From a virus, in IMG/VR virus record IMGVR_UViG_3300037858_000046, positions 1 through 35,758 of that record: DNA of 35,758 bases; one strand, given 5' to 3'. The translations under genes were made by a program, and so were the position numbers. The notes beneath the pieces are model-generated. The model was not told the DNA's origin, made no database searches, and saw nothing but the letters and a program-made list of their open reading frames with translations. Shown here piece by piece: positions 8,000 to 16,375 of the stretch. How positions within the stretch are numbered: position 1 is the stretch's first letter; each line of letters begins with the position of its first letter.

Positions 8000-9178
8000 T
8001 TAGGATCCGCCCGCGCTGTTACTCTGCCCGCCGCGGGTGGGGTAGGTAAAGCCCTGTCCGCGCGGCACGCCCAGGCCGGGCTGCGACGAGCCGGCCGGCG
8101 CATCGCCCATGACCTTCTGGAACATCTCGGTCACGTACTGCGTGAACTTGCTGTCCTGCCCGTACCGCGGATCCGCGACCATATCGTAAAGCTCCTGCTT
8201 CGAGGGCAGGCCGGAGACGGCGTTCGTGTCGGTCGGGATCGGCTGTTCGCCGGTGTAGTGCTGCCGGATCTTGTTGAGCGCGCGCAGCCCCTCGGCGGTC
8301 GAGCCCAGGATGATGAGCTCGTCGAACTCGTCTTGGCCGATAACGCCCGTCTCCATCAGCTGTTGTCCCCATCGGTAGGTGCTGCTGATGATCGCGTCGG
8401 CGTGCTTGCCGAGCTTCTGTTTTTCCTGCTCGATCGAAATCGGCTCCGGCATGGCGCCGCTTTCGTGGAGCTCGCCGAGGAAGTCCTGGAACACGCCCTG
8501 CGCCTGCTCCTGGGTCAGACCGTGCTTGTGCGCGACCTTGGCGAACGCCTGCCGGCCGGGATCGTTCTCGTCGACCTGCCGGGGGAGATCCTGCGGCGCG
8601 GACAGTTGATAGTCGTCCGGCTTCTCCGGCGGCTTGCTCTCCTGCCGCTGCTGCACCTGCCGGAGCTCGTCGCGCGTGTCCTTCCATGCCTTCACGAGAC
8701 TGTCGGTGCGGACCTGCTGGTTATCCGGATCCCAAAACTGATCCGGCAGGCCCTCGGGCTTGCCCTGCTGCGGCGTGTCCTTCGTGCCGTCGTCGCCGCC
8801 TTCGCCCTGCTGCTGGCCGTCACCCTGGCCCTGGCCTTGGTGCGCGGTCGCGAGCAGGCCCTCGCCGTCGCCCTGGCCCTGGCCTTGGCCGGCCGGCTGA
8901 CCCTGGCCGGTGCCCTGGCCTTGGCCGTTTGCGCCCGTGCCGTTGCCCGACGAGGCGCCGCCGTCCTGGCCGCTGCCCTCGCCGGTGCCCGTCCCGGCGC
9001 CGGATGCGCCGTCCTGGGTGCTGGCGCCGGAACCCTGTCCCTGACCTTGGCCCTGGGCCGCCGGGTGCGCGCCGGTCACGCCCTGGGACTGCTGGCCGCC
9101 GCCCTGACCGGCTCCCGCGCCTTCCTCGGGCGGGGCCAGCGCCGCGGCGGTGCGCAGCAGGTAGCTTCGGATCTTCAT
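8000..9178 (-). CDS. Capsid scaffolding / assembly protein with Gly-Gln-rich repeats
   Basis: The 392-residue protein has three parts. Residues about 20-145 are a low-complexity Gly/Gln-rich stretch built from repeated GQGQ units. The middle has LPDQFWDPDNQQVRTDSLVKAW (about 144-166) and KPPEKPDDYQL, which are family hallmarks of podovirus scaffold proteins. The C-terminal part is helical (QAFAKVAHKHGLTQEQAQGV, then DEFDELIILGSTAEGLRALN). It would direct coat assembly inside the procapsid and then leave. It lies between the portal group and the major capsid gene, the canonical place, and starts in an ATGA overlap with the 87-residue gene at 9175-9178. Confidence 0.85.
   Translation of the reverse strand: MKIRSYLLRTAAALAPPEEGAGAGQGGGQQSQGVTGAHPAAQGQGQGQGSGASTQDGASGAGTGTGEGSGQDGGASSGNGTGANGQGQGTGQGQPAGQGQGQGDGEGLLATAHQGQGQGDGQQQGEGGDDGTKDTPQQGKPEGLPDQFWDPDNQQVRTDSLVKAWKDTRDELRQVQQRQESKPPEKPDDYQLSAPQDLPRQVDENDPGRQAFAKVAHKHGLTQEQAQGVFQDFLGELHESGAMPEPISIEQEKQKLGKHADAIISSTYRWGQQLMETGVIGQDEFDELIILGSTAEGLRALNKIRQHYTGEQPIPTDTNAVSGLPSKQELYDMVADPRYGQDSKFTQYVTEMFQKVMGDAPAGSSQPGLGVPRGQGFTYPTRGGQSNSAGGS
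8800..9100. repeat. Imperfect short tandem repeat encoding Gly-Gln
   Basis: The plus strand shows many copies of CCCTGGCC/CCTTGG-type units, which read as GQGQGQ on the coding (minus) strand. The repeat is in frame and degenerate, so it can change length without breaking the scaffold gene. Confidence 0.7.
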
Positions 9179-9438
9179 CGCCTCACCTTCTCCTTGCCGA
9201 TCGGATGCTCGGCGAGCGACGTCCGCGCGTTTCGCAGCACGTCGTCGAGGTTCTGAGCCGTGCCGAGCCGCTTCCCGGTCTGCCGGCTCGCGGCCGCGAG
9301 CGTGTCGCGGAGCGCGTCGATCTGCTCGATCACGGTCGTCGTGCGCCGGGCCTTCGCCTTCGAGCCACCTTTCGCCTTCGCCTGCTCGTCGCTCGGCTCG
9401 GCCGCGGCCGGCGCCTGCTGCTGATCTTCATCCGCCAT
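9175..9438 (-). CDS. Small charged protein upstream of the scaffold, 87 residues
   Basis: I do not recognise a family. Residues 1-30 are Gln/Ala-rich and disordered, followed by a Lys/Arg patch (KGGSKAKARR) and a helical part with IEQIDALRDTLAAASRQTGK. It has a good ribosome site (AGGAGGA) and is coupled to the scaffold gene by an ATGA overlap. A minor head-assembly role is possible from position only. Confidence 0.6.
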   Translation of the reverse strand: MADEDQQQAPAAAEPSDEQAKAKGGSKAKARRTTTVIEQIDALRDTLAAASRQTGKRLGTAQNLDDVLRNARTSLAEHPIGKEKVRR

Positions 9439-9450
9439 CGTGCGGTCCTC

Positions 9451-9837
9451 CTACTGCTGAGAGTTGCCCTGGCCGTCCTGGCTGAGATCCGGCGGCCCTT
9501 CCTCGGCCACCTTGATACACTGGTCGAGCCAACGGACGACGCTCGCCTGACCCTCGCGGAACACGCCGTAGCCCACCGCGTTGATGAGGCCGAGCTCGTC
9601 GACCGGCCACTTCGGGTTGCCGGCCAGCTGCTCGCGCATCTTCTCCAGCGCCTCGCGCCCCTGGGCCGTCATGAACGGTGCGGCGATCACGCGCGCCGCC
9701 TCGTACCGCTGCAGCGCGTGGGCCCGCGTCTGTTCCTCGGTCGCCTGCTCGGCCTGCTGACCCAGGCCGCTCCAGCCGTCCAGGTTGTTCGTGTTCTGCA
9801 GGAGCTCGTTAAGCTGCTGCATCGGGTCATACGTCAT
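9451..9837 (-). CDS. Bbp19-like phage protein, 128 residues
   Basis: The central part, about residues 48-105, has PFMTAQGREALEKMREQL, then NPKWPVDELG and FREGQASVVRWLDQCI. This resembles the Bbp19-like family found between portal and scaffold genes of BPP-1-like and related podoviruses, where a short 'F-x-T-x-x-G-R-x-x-L' helix is followed by 'REGQ'. The function is unknown; it is probably a minor virion or assembly protein. The ribosome site is AAGGTGA. It follows the portal gene by 36 bases. Confidence 0.6.
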   Translation of the reverse strand: MTYDPMQQLNELLQNTNNLDGWSGLGQQAEQATEEQTRAHALQRYEAARVIAAPFMTAQGREALEKMREQLAGNPKWPVDELGLINAVGYGVFREGQASVVRWLDQCIKVAEEGPPDLSQDGQGNSQQ

Positions 9838-9873
9838 GGTGTCACCTTCACGTCTTGGGAGATCGGGCGGGTA

Positions 9874-11541
9874 CTACGCCGCGTTCGCTGCCCCAATCGT
9901 CTGCAGCGGCGGCTGTGCCACATTACCGGACGAGGCTGGCGCTGTCGTCCCGGCCGGCGCGGCGCCGGACGCGGCCGCGCCCTGCATCCGGCCGAACATC
10001 TGCTGCATCTGCTTCCGCTCGTCCTCGCTGCGGATCAGTTTGGACGGCACGCCGAGCTTTTCGCCGATCCAGGGGCCGGCGTCCTCGACCTTGGCCGACA
10101 GGACCATCTGCTCCTGCCCGAACGACGACAGCAGCGACAGCCAGCGCACGACCGTCTCGACGTCGTTCATGTTCTGCGCCTGGGCCAGCTGGCTCATGAC
10201 CTGCACCTGCACGGCCAGCCCGTCGACCTTCACCTTCTGCACCAGCTGTTTCTTGCGCAGGATCTCCAGCGTGCGCTGCAGCAGCGGCCGGATTAGCTCG
10301 GTCATCATCCGCCCGAACGGCGCGCCGAGCATCTGCACGAGCTCTTTCACCCGCTCGACGATCTCGGTCGCCGACCGGACGGGCCCGGACTGCGGCGGAA
10401 GCCGGTTGTCGAGCAGGATTTCCTTGATGCGCATGACCAGCTGTTCCCACTGGACATTCGCCAGATCGAACGAGCCGGTGCGCTCCAGCGGCATGAGCGA
10501 GGGCCCGCGCGTCCCGCCGTTCGAGGCGACGGGGATCACCGCGCCGGGCGTGATGCGGACGGTGTTCGGGTTCAGCACGCCGTCGCTGACGCCGGTGTAG
10601 ACGCCGGAGATGTGCAGGCTCGCGTTCTTGAGGACGAGCTCGACCATCTTGTTCAGCGTCTTGATGTCCGGGAGCGCCTGGATCACCGGGCCGCGGCCGT
10701 AGACCTCGCCCGCGACCTTGATCCAGCGCGGCGTTACCCACGGCGAAACGTCGTAGGTGCGGCTGACCAGCCGCTTGCCCTCGTCCGTCTTGGCCTCGGT
10801 GCGGTTGCGCTCGATCACCTCGTAACGCCAGATGTCCTCGTCCTGGTCGTAGTAGGTCGCCTCGATCAGCTGCACCTCGGCGTCCGGGTTGTTCTCGAAC
10901 TCCTTCTGCTTCTGATCCGACAGCGGATCCGCGTCCGGCCACTGTTGTTCGACGTTCCGCACCTTCTCGGTCATATCGCGGAAGATCGCCGAGACGGTGC
11001 CCCAGGGCCCTTCCTCCAGCATTAGCTTCGCCAGCGGGACCGGGATATACATCACCGGCTGGTCGGGCGTGGGCCCCTCCAGGATCAGCATCCCGCCGGT
11101 CCCGATCGCGAGATCCAGCAGCGTCTCATTGATCGCCGTATCGAAGTTGGACGCATGGATCACGGCGAACATGGTCTTTGTGACCTGCTCCAGCCGGGCA
11201 TTGACCTCGTCCTTGACGTCCTCGGGGACCATCGGCCCGGCCTGCAGGCTCGCCCACCGCTGGAACGGCGGCATGAGATCCGATTGGATCCGGTTGGCGA
11301 AGTTGATCGTCGAGGTGACGGCCGTGCTGTCGAACACGCGGTCGACCTTTTTCTGGCCGCCGGGGACCGCGCGATGCGAGCCGGCCGGATGCTGCGAGCT
11401 CGTGTCCTGGCCGGTCTTGAACAGGTTGCGCTGCGGCAGGGCGTACTCGTAGGCGTCGGCGTGCAGATCCCGCCACTCTTGCTTGATCTGCCACGCCTGA
11501 TCGCGGCGCTTCATGAGCGTTCGGACGTCGGCCTGCGCCAT
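9874..11541 (-). CDS. Portal protein (T7-type head-to-tail connector)
   Basis: The 555-residue protein begins with a helical region (KRRDQAWQIKQEWRDLHADAY) followed by EYALPQRNLF, then VFDSTAVTSTINFANRIQSD and LMPPFQRWASLQAG, which are diagnostic of the T7 gp8 connector family. The wing and stem regions include GTGGMLILEG, YGRGPVIQALPDIKTLNKM and the late RSATEIVERVKEL. The C-terminus is an Ala/Gln-rich tail. It forms the twelve-fold ring through which DNA is packaged and ejected. Its ATG at 11541 overlaps the previous stop in a TGATG junction. Confidence 0.95.
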   Translation of the reverse strand: MAQADVRTLMKRRDQAWQIKQEWRDLHADAYEYALPQRNLFKTGQDTSSQHPAGSHRAVPGGQKKVDRVFDSTAVTSTINFANRIQSDLMPPFQRWASLQAGPMVPEDVKDEVNARLEQVTKTMFAVIHASNFDTAINETLLDLAIGTGGMLILEGPTPDQPVMYIPVPLAKLMLEEGPWGTVSAIFRDMTEKVRNVEQQWPDADPLSDQKQKEFENNPDAEVQLIEATYYDQDEDIWRYEVIERNRTEAKTDEGKRLVSRTYDVSPWVTPRWIKVAGEVYGRGPVIQALPDIKTLNKMVELVLKNASLHISGVYTGVSDGVLNPNTVRITPGAVIPVASNGGTRGPSLMPLERTGSFDLANVQWEQLVMRIKEILLDNRLPPQSGPVRSATEIVERVKELVQMLGAPFGRMMTELIRPLLQRTLEILRKKQLVQKVKVDGLAVQVQVMSQLAQAQNMNDVETVVRWLSLLSSFGQEQMVLSAKVEDAGPWIGEKLGVPSKLIRSEDERKQMQQMFGRMQGAAASGAAPAGTTAPASSGNVAQPPLQTIGAANAA

Positions 11542-11744
11542 CAGTTAGATCCCTGCTTCTTGGTCTGCGCCTTGCGCGCCTCGGACAGCGCGATCGCGAC
11601 CGCCTGGGCGTTCTTCGTGACCTTCTCGCCGTTGGACTTAAGCTCGCCCCGCGAGAACTCGCCCATGACCGTCTTGAACTTGTCCTTCTGGCGGCCAGAC
11701 AGCCGGCGGATCGCCGCGGACGTCTTGCCTTTCTGGCTCGGCAT
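11541..11744 (-). CDS. DUF6496-like small basic protein, 67 residues
   Basis: The sequence KFKTVMGEFSRGELKSNG followed by GEKVTKNAQAVAIALSEARK matches the small basic family DUF6496 seen in bacteria and in phage head operons. Its function is not known. It is highly basic and could bind DNA. It has a strong AGGAGG ribosome site and is coupled to the portal gene by a TGATG overlap. Confidence 0.75.
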   Translation of the reverse strand: MPSQKGKTSAAIRRLSGRQKDKFKTVMGEFSRGELKSNGEKVTKNAQAVAIALSEARKAQTKKQGSN

Positions 11745-11756
11745 GAGGCGGCCCTC

Positions 11757-12704
11757 CTACTGCCGTTCCAGGACGGTGAAATACACGTCCGTCGCGGACG
11801 GGTTTGCGCCTTCGCCCCTCGCCAGTACGCACAACGGCTCGCTGCCACGCAACGGGATTAACGCCGCCTCGGCCGTGGTCAGCTGCGGTGCGTTACCCTG
11901 CTTCGACGACGTCGCCGGAAACGGCCCGCTCGAATAGCGGATGCTCCCAAAGCTGGTAACGCCGGTGTTGAACTCCAGGCCCGTTTCGTCGTTCGGTGTG
12001 CTGGCCGGCGTTCCCCATGTGCCGCCGCTTACGCTGTCGACGGCCGCCACGAAATACGTCGTCTTGGCGTCGGTTATGACGTCGACGCGCTGCGCGAACG
12101 CGCTGACGGTGTTCTCTCGGCCGGTGCCGGCCGGGTAGACGTCCTTGCGCCGCACGCAGACCGTTGCCGCCAGCGTGCCGTCCGCAAGGTCGATCCCGGT
12201 GCGCACCGAGCCGGCCGTCCGGTTGTCGCGCTCGTCCTTACCCGTCACGTCGTAGCGCCGGCCGATCAGGTGAAGCTCGACATTCGCGCCGCTGTCGATG
12301 TTGTACGCGCCCCACCGCATGTAGGCAGTCGAATTGGCCGCCGGCAGCGTGATCGGCACGATGCCCTGCCCGGCTTCGCCGGTGCGGCCGGCCGCGTAGA
12401 TCCCCGGCCGAACACTCTGCAGGAGCGCGTTGTCGTCGGTGCCGGTCCCACTCTCCAGCGAGATCGCGCCACCCTCCAGGTCAATCGAGCCGGCACCGCT
12501 TGTCGTCTGAATGTCGTGGCGATCGGTCAGGCCGTAGACCGAGAGGTAGTTATAGACCGGCTCCAGCTGGTACGTGCCGACCTCACCGAACGGCGAGATC
12601 CGGTCGAACGTCGTGTCGGGCGAGCCTTCGCCGGGAGACACCTGGGCCGCGGCCGGGCCAATCACGCCGCCGGCCAAGGCGACGGCCAGCAGCAGCGCGC
12701 GCAT
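11757..12704 (-). CDS. Head-cluster protein with a predicted signal peptide, 315 residues
   Basis: The N-terminus MRALLLAVALAGGVIGPAAA is a convincing Sec signal peptide with an A-A-A cleavage site before QV. The remainder is beta-rich. It opens with FGEVGTYQLEPVYNYLSVYG, then ALLQSVRPGIYAAGRTGEAG, a layout like capsid-associated or fibre-like phage proteins that follow the pattern 'FGe..t..l.Pv..' and 'S.r...Y.aG.g'. A virion protein with an export signal is odd: either it is a secreted or periplasmic factor, or the first 21 residues are not used. The ATG at 12704 has a GGAGG site inside the end of the previous gene. Function unknown. Confidence 0.7.
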   Translation of the reverse strand: MRALLLAVALAGGVIGPAAAQVSPGEGSPDTTFDRISPFGEVGTYQLEPVYNYLSVYGLTDRHDIQTTSGAGSIDLEGGAISLESGTGTDDNALLQSVRPGIYAAGRTGEAGQGIVPITLPAANSTAYMRWGAYNIDSGANVELHLIGRRYDVTGKDERDNRTAGSVRTGIDLADGTLAATVCVRRKDVYPAGTGRENTVSAFAQRVDVITDAKTTYFVAAVDSVSGGTWGTPASTPNDETGLEFNTGVTSFGSIRYSSGPFPATSSKQGNAPQLTTAEAALIPLRGSEPLCVLARGEGANPSATDVYFTVLERQ

Positions 12705-12707
12705 GGC

Positions 12708-12992
12708 CTAAGCCTCCGTGACGAGGACGTTCGAGTCGGCCCCGCCAGCGATCGCACGGATCTCGCGACTGTCGATGTTCCTCTCGGCCAGCGACATCGT
12801 GAACGATCCGCCGTTAGCGCCGAGGCGGATCCCCTCGTTCGCGGCCGCGGCGGCGCCGGCCTTGATCCAAACCGTGTTGCTGCTGTCGTTCTGGATCAGG
12901 AGATACGTCCGGTCGGGGTTGGCCGCGACGAGCGATGCGTCGGACGTGCCGACCGAGACTGCGGAGTGCGCCAGCTGGCGTCCCTGTGCCAT
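12708..12992 (-). CDS. Small virion-associated beta protein, 94 residues
   Basis: The pattern ANPDRTYLLIQNDSSNTVWI, then AANEGIRLGANGGSFT and IRAIAGGADSNVLVTEA is that of a common small phage structural protein with a single beta sandwich. Such proteins occur beside head and tail genes and are thought to decorate the virion. The gene ends 4 bases before the signal-peptide gene and begins just after the 73-residue gene (12996). Confidence 0.7.
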   Translation of the reverse strand: MAQGRQLAHSAVSVGTSDASLVAANPDRTYLLIQNDSSNTVWIKAGAAAAANEGIRLGANGGSFTMSLAERNIDSREIRAIAGGADSNVLVTEA

Positions 12993-12995
12993 GCC

Positions 12996-13217
12996 TTAGC
13001 CCCCCAGGTTTTCTTTGCCGGTGTTGACGTTGACGCCGCTGACGTCGTCGGCGAGCAGCAGGGCGCGGCCGCGCTTGCGCTGCTTTGTGGCGGCCCGGAC
13101 AGCGCGCGATTGGCTTTCGGCCTTGGTCTGCGCTTCCTCTTTCTCCAGCTGCGCGATGTCGCGCTGCGGCTTGGTCGGGGACGAAAGGCTCGGGCCACCT
13201 CCGAATAGATCACCCAT
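12996..13217 (-). CDS. Small basic phage protein of the 'KTLLG' type, 73 residues
   Basis: I chose the ATG at 13217 (MGDLFGGGPSL), which overlaps the previous stop by 8 bases. The sequence has a proline/serine N-terminus, a helical charged middle and RKRGRALLLADDVSGVNVNT, then GKENLGG. This matches the shape of small head-cluster proteins of podoviruses that read 'RRGR..T.LT....G' and end in 'KTLLG'. Function unknown; it may be a minor virion component. Confidence 0.65.
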   Translation of the reverse strand: MGDLFGGGPSLSSPTKPQRDIAQLEKEEAQTKAESQSRAVRAATKQRKRGRALLLADDVSGVNVNTGKENLGG

Positions 13218-13656
13218 CGGCTTTGATCTCCTGTGCATCCGCTGACCGCAAGAGCCAGCGGTAGAGCTGGTAAGGGGTTATGATCCTCCAGCCCGTCACC
13301 CCCGCCATCGCCTTCACGACGCTGACGCAGGTGATGAGGCCGCGAACACGGTATGCCTCGGGATAAACGGTGTCCAGACGGACGACGCGATGGTGCGGCA
13401 GGGCCGCGATCTTGCGCGCCGCGTCCTCGGCGTCGATGGGATACCAGCTGACGCGCACCGACAGGCCGACAGGATCCAGGATCACGATCCCGAGCGTCTG
13501 CTGCTTGATCGCGTAGACGTGCCGGAAGTCCGGGCAGGTGAAGATGCGGACCCACCAGGGCGCGATACGCGGCGCGTCGGGGCGGTCGGCGAACACGATG
13601 TAGACCGTCTGCGGCTGGCCCGCGAGATCTTCATACTGCAGCTCGAGCTCGGGCAC
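13210..13656 (-). CDS. Conserved phage protein with a late Cys motif, 148 residues
   Basis: The start is a GTG at 13656 with a GAGG site, placed 6 bases after the large terminase stop. Segments ITCVSVVKAMAGVTGW and ITPYQLYRWLL at the C-terminus, together with PDFRHVYAIK at about residue 43-52, resemble a phage family with a conserved His and a later Cys followed by a 'TP.qLy..L' helix. The His/Cys pair recalls papain-like or NlpC-like folds in permuted order, but that is speculation. It is located in the packaging-to-head part of the block. Confidence 0.65.
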   Translation of the reverse strand: MPELELQYEDLAGQPQTVYIVFADRPDAPRIAPWWVRIFTCPDFRHVYAIKQQTLGIVILDPVGLSVRVSWYPIDAEDAARKIAALPHHRVVRLDTVYPEAYRVRGLITCVSVVKAMAGVTGWRIITPYQLYRWLLRSADAQEIKADG

Positions 13657-13662
13657 GTCACC

Positions 13663-15261
13663 TCACCACAAGTCGAAGTCGACGACGGCGTTGAACGGAT
13701 CGGACACCGGCTCGCGGCCGCCGAAGCGCAGATCTTTCGCCTCGCCGCCGCCGAGCAGGCCATAGCCGAGCGCATCGCCAACGTCGGAGTACGGATGGTT
13801 CTTGTTCGGGATGTCGTGATAGCGTTCCTCGCCCGCGATCTGCACCCGCTTGAAGTGCCAGCCGCCGGCCAGGGCCTTCCGCAACGTCCCGCACCGCTTA
13901 TGCACCAGCAGGCCGGGCTTGCCGTCGATGAACCGCCCGACCGCGTTGTTCACCGCCTCGATCCGCAGGTGCGGCTTGTTCGAGTGAGCCGGCTGCGCCG
14001 GGACGCCGCGGCTGCGCAGATGGTCGAACGCCGCGACCTCGTAGAGCTCATCGCGCCCGGTGCCGGCCGGGTCGCCGTAGCCGACCTCGATTTCCATTCC
14101 CGGAAACAGCGTGTGCGCCACGCGGATGATCTCGTCGGTGAACCGCTTGAGGCCGTGGTCGGGCGCGACGACCTCGGCGTGCGCCAGCCACGCGCCGCGC
14201 GGATGCCGCTGCAGAAACACGGCCGCCGGCTGCAGCGTCCCGCCGCCGACGTCCAGGCCAAGCTGCAGCGGCACGCCCTGGAGCAGCGGGAGCTCGTCGC
14301 GCGCATAGACCTCGTCGACGTAGTCCGGGACGACCGGCTTGCCCTCCTGGACGAAGCCATAGCGGCCCTGCAGGTAGCGCCGGATCCAGTCGAGCCGCGC
14401 GCCGGGTAGCTGCTGGCGCGTGTAGTAGCCGGCCAGCAGGTTCACAAGGTTCTCGGCGTAGGGGTTCTGGATCCAGAAGCGGTCGGCCGCGGACACGATC
14501 TCGCAGCCCTCGAACACCTGACCCTTGAACTCCGGCTCGCGGCACCGGGCCGAGCCCTGCAGGTAGCCGTCGCCGGCCGGCCGCGTCTCGACCGGATCGA
14601 CCTCCAGCACGGCCGGCGGCTGGCGATCGAACGACCACCCGGCCGGCCGCTCGTGCATATCCAGGCTCGCGAGCCAGTGGTCCTCGTCCGGCGGGTTGGT
14701 ATCGCCGAACACGCCGACGCGCCGCGCCTGATAGCCGGTCTGCCGATCAAACGCCGGGAAGCGCCCGACGCGGCCGCGGAGCATCTGGACGATCGCCCGC
14801 GGCATTTCGCTGACCTCGTTGATGTACGCGGCCGTGAGCTCGAACGACAGCAGCTTCTTGACGTCGCCCGGCTTGTCGAGCGGCACGAAGATGAACTCGG
14901 CGTCGAGGCCGGGATAGCCGCCGCGCGGCTTGCGGATGATCCGATGCGTGATCGGCGACGAGTAGCGGACTTCGCTGCCGACCTTGTCCTCGGGCCAGCA
15001 CTCCAGCCAGCTTTTGATCGTGGTCTGTTTGAGCTCGGGCGAGGTGTTCCGGATCAGGGCGATCCGCGACCGCTTCCAGCCGTCGCTGTCGACGTCCTGG
15101 GCCGCGGCGATCCGCATCGCGTCGACACAGCAGGCCGTCGTCTTACCGGAGCCGACCGGGCCGATCAGCATCCGCACGAACTCGTCGCGATCGAGGAAGC
15201 GCGCGACCGTGGGGGAACTGGAGAAGTCGAACTGCGGACGGTAGCTCGGCCGCTCGCTCAA
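13663..15261 (-). CDS. Terminase large subunit
   Basis: The 532-residue protein carries the packaging ATPase and nuclease. Walker A is GPVGSGKT (34-41), the Walker B region is LTAAYINEVSEM (142-153, E149 the likely catalytic acid), and GDTNPP (186-191) is the coupling motif. The RNase H-like nuclease has GLDVGG (D337), GDPAG (D397) and DVGDALGY (D493, D496). The enzyme pumps DNA through the portal and cuts concatemers. Motif spacing and the missing cohesive-end or direct-terminal-repeat signs fit headful packaging, but this is not proven. The ATG at 15261 forms an ATGA overlap with the previous gene. The small subunit is 1.8 kb upstream, separated by seven small genes. Confidence 0.96.
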   Translation of the reverse strand: MSERPSYRPQFDFSSSPTVARFLDRDEFVRMLIGPVGSGKTTACCVDAMRIAAAQDVDSDGWKRSRIALIRNTSPELKQTTIKSWLECWPEDKVGSEVRYSSPITHRIIRKPRGGYPGLDAEFIFVPLDKPGDVKKLLSFELTAAYINEVSEMPRAIVQMLRGRVGRFPAFDRQTGYQARRVGVFGDTNPPDEDHWLASLDMHERPAGWSFDRQPPAVLEVDPVETRPAGDGYLQGSARCREPEFKGQVFEGCEIVSAADRFWIQNPYAENLVNLLAGYYTRQQLPGARLDWIRRYLQGRYGFVQEGKPVVPDYVDEVYARDELPLLQGVPLQLGLDVGGGTLQPAAVFLQRHPRGAWLAHAEVVAPDHGLKRFTDEIIRVAHTLFPGMEIEVGYGDPAGTGRDELYEVAAFDHLRSRGVPAQPAHSNKPHLRIEAVNNAVGRFIDGKPGLLVHKRCGTLRKALAGGWHFKRVQIAGEERYHDIPNKNHPYSDVGDALGYGLLGGGEAKDLRFGGREPVSDPFNAVVDFDLW

Positions 15262-15464
15262 TGCGTGCGCTCCGCTACGCCGTGGCGCTCCCGGAGCTCG
15301 GCGGCCGGCACGCGCTCGCTGTACCCGGTGCCGTTCTCCAGATCGACGATCGAGCAGAGATCGCCCGTCGCCTCGTCGAGCCAGCTTTCGCAGCGGACGA
15401 CGCGCACCCGGCCGATGTCGCGCGGGTGCGGCCTGGGCCTGTCGGGGTGCGGACCGCGCTTCAT
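15258..15464 (-). CDS. Small protein upstream of the large terminase, 68 residues
   Basis: The N-terminus is Pro/Arg/His-rich (MKRGPHPDRPRPHPRD). The rest reads as a small beta domain (VRVVRCESWLDEATGDLCSI, VDLENGTGYSERVPAAEL). Both ends are ATGA overlaps, with 15461-15464 upstream and the terminase at 15258-15261 downstream, which fixes the start. I do not recognise a family. Confidence 0.65.
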   Translation of the reverse strand: MKRGPHPDRPRPHPRDIGRVRVVRCESWLDEATGDLCSIVDLENGTGYSERVPAAELRERHGVAERTH

Positions 15465-16036
15465 CGCTTCGAGCCCCGCTTGATCCGCTGCACCATGCCG
15501 GCCGCGCGCTGGCCGTGGAGCTCTTTCGGCGCCATGCCGAGCCGCTGGTCCCGCAGGTGGTCGGCCAGATGCCGGCGAGCCGGCTCGACGTCGGGCACCT
15601 CGACGTGATGGTGATGCCACGTCCGGACGACCTGCAGCTTCTCGCGCTGATCCAGCTGGTCCCAGGGCAGGCCGCGCAGGATCCCGGACGGGATCACGTC
15701 GGCGAGCTCGGCCCGGCTGATCGCCGCGGCGGCGCCGGCCGGCGTGGCGTACACCGTGCGCTGCTGGTTCTTCTCCTTGGCGATTAGGTGCCGGCCGGTC
15801 TGATCCCACCACGCCGAGGCGCGCTCGACGGCCTCGCCCACGCTCATGCCGCTGTCGAGCTTGGCCGAGGGATCGAAGCCGCGCCCGCTGGCCGAGGCCG
15901 CGTAGCCGGTGCCGCCGCAGTCGTCGCAGAACACCTCGACGTGCGTCTGCGCCGTGTCGCCCGGCTCGGTGCGCGCGACCAGCATCTTGCCGTCGCCGCC
16001 ACAGCCAGGGCACCGCGGGAACAGCTGTCGGGCCAT
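15461..16036 (-). CDS. DnaJ-type zinc-ribbon protein, 191 residues
   Basis: Residues 9-45 contain CPGCGGDG and CDDCGGTG, two CxxCxGxG knuckles like those of the DnaJ zinc domain, so the N-terminus should bind one zinc ion. The rest is helical and charged with AWWDQTGRHLIAKEKNQQ and RTWHHHHVEVPDVE. No J-domain is present. A nucleic-acid or protein-binding role is possible, but I do not recognise a characterised family. Confidence 0.6.
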   Translation of the reverse strand: MARQLFPRCPGCGGDGKMLVARTEPGDTAQTHVEVFCDDCGGTGYAASASGRGFDPSAKLDSGMSVGEAVERASAWWDQTGRHLIAKEKNQQRTVYATPAGAAAAISRAELADVIPSGILRGLPWDQLDQREKLQVVRTWHHHHVEVPDVEPARRHLADHLRDQRLGMAPKELHGQRAAGMVQRIKRGSKR

Positions 16037-16040
16037 CGCG

Positions 16041-16220
16041 TCAGCCCTCCTTGCGCCAGCACCACAGCCACTCGCCGGGCGAATAGGCCAGGATCACCTT
16101 GCCGCTGGCGTCCAGGAGCTCCAGCGAGCCGGCGTAGGTGACGCGCATCCCGTTCGCCGCGACGTCGTGCTTCTGCCGATCCGCATCGCAGACCGTGAAC
16201 CCGGATCCGTTCGCCATCAT
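16041..16220 (-). CDS. Small protein, 59 residues
   Basis: The protein MMANGSGFTVCDADRQ... reads as a compact beta domain (GMRVTYAGSLELLDASGKVI) ending with YSPGEWLWCWRKEG. The first ATG at 16220 makes an ATGA overlap with the stop of the 52-residue gene, and the next codon is also ATG. No family recognised. Confidence 0.6.
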   Translation of the reverse strand: MMANGSGFTVCDADRQKHDVAANGMRVTYAGSLELLDASGKVILAYSPGEWLWCWRKEG

Positions 16221-16375
16221 CGGCCCCCGGTCACGCGGCGCACATGCTCGCGCCGCCGTTCGATGTCGTGCTGGTCGATCTTGCGGCCAGCCCATCGGAC
16301 GACCGTGCAGAGCCCGATCGCCGCCAGCACCAGCACGACGCCGATCGCCACGCCCTCGCTCACATCGCCAACCAT
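16217..16375 (-). CDS. Small single-span membrane protein, 52 residues
   Basis: This short frame starts with ATG at 16375 and stops with TGA at 16219-16217. Residues about 8-27 form one membrane segment (GVAIGVVLVLAAIGLCTVV), followed by a strongly basic tail (RRREHVRRVTGGR), giving an N-out, C-in topology by the positive-inside rule. It fills the gap between the 66-residue and 59-residue genes exactly, and its stop overlaps the next start, so it is likely a real gene. Function unknown; it could be an accessory lysis or superinfection protein. Confidence 0.6.
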   Translation of the reverse strand: MVGDVSEGVAIGVVLVLAAIGLCTVVRWAGRKIDQHDIERRREHVRRVTGGR

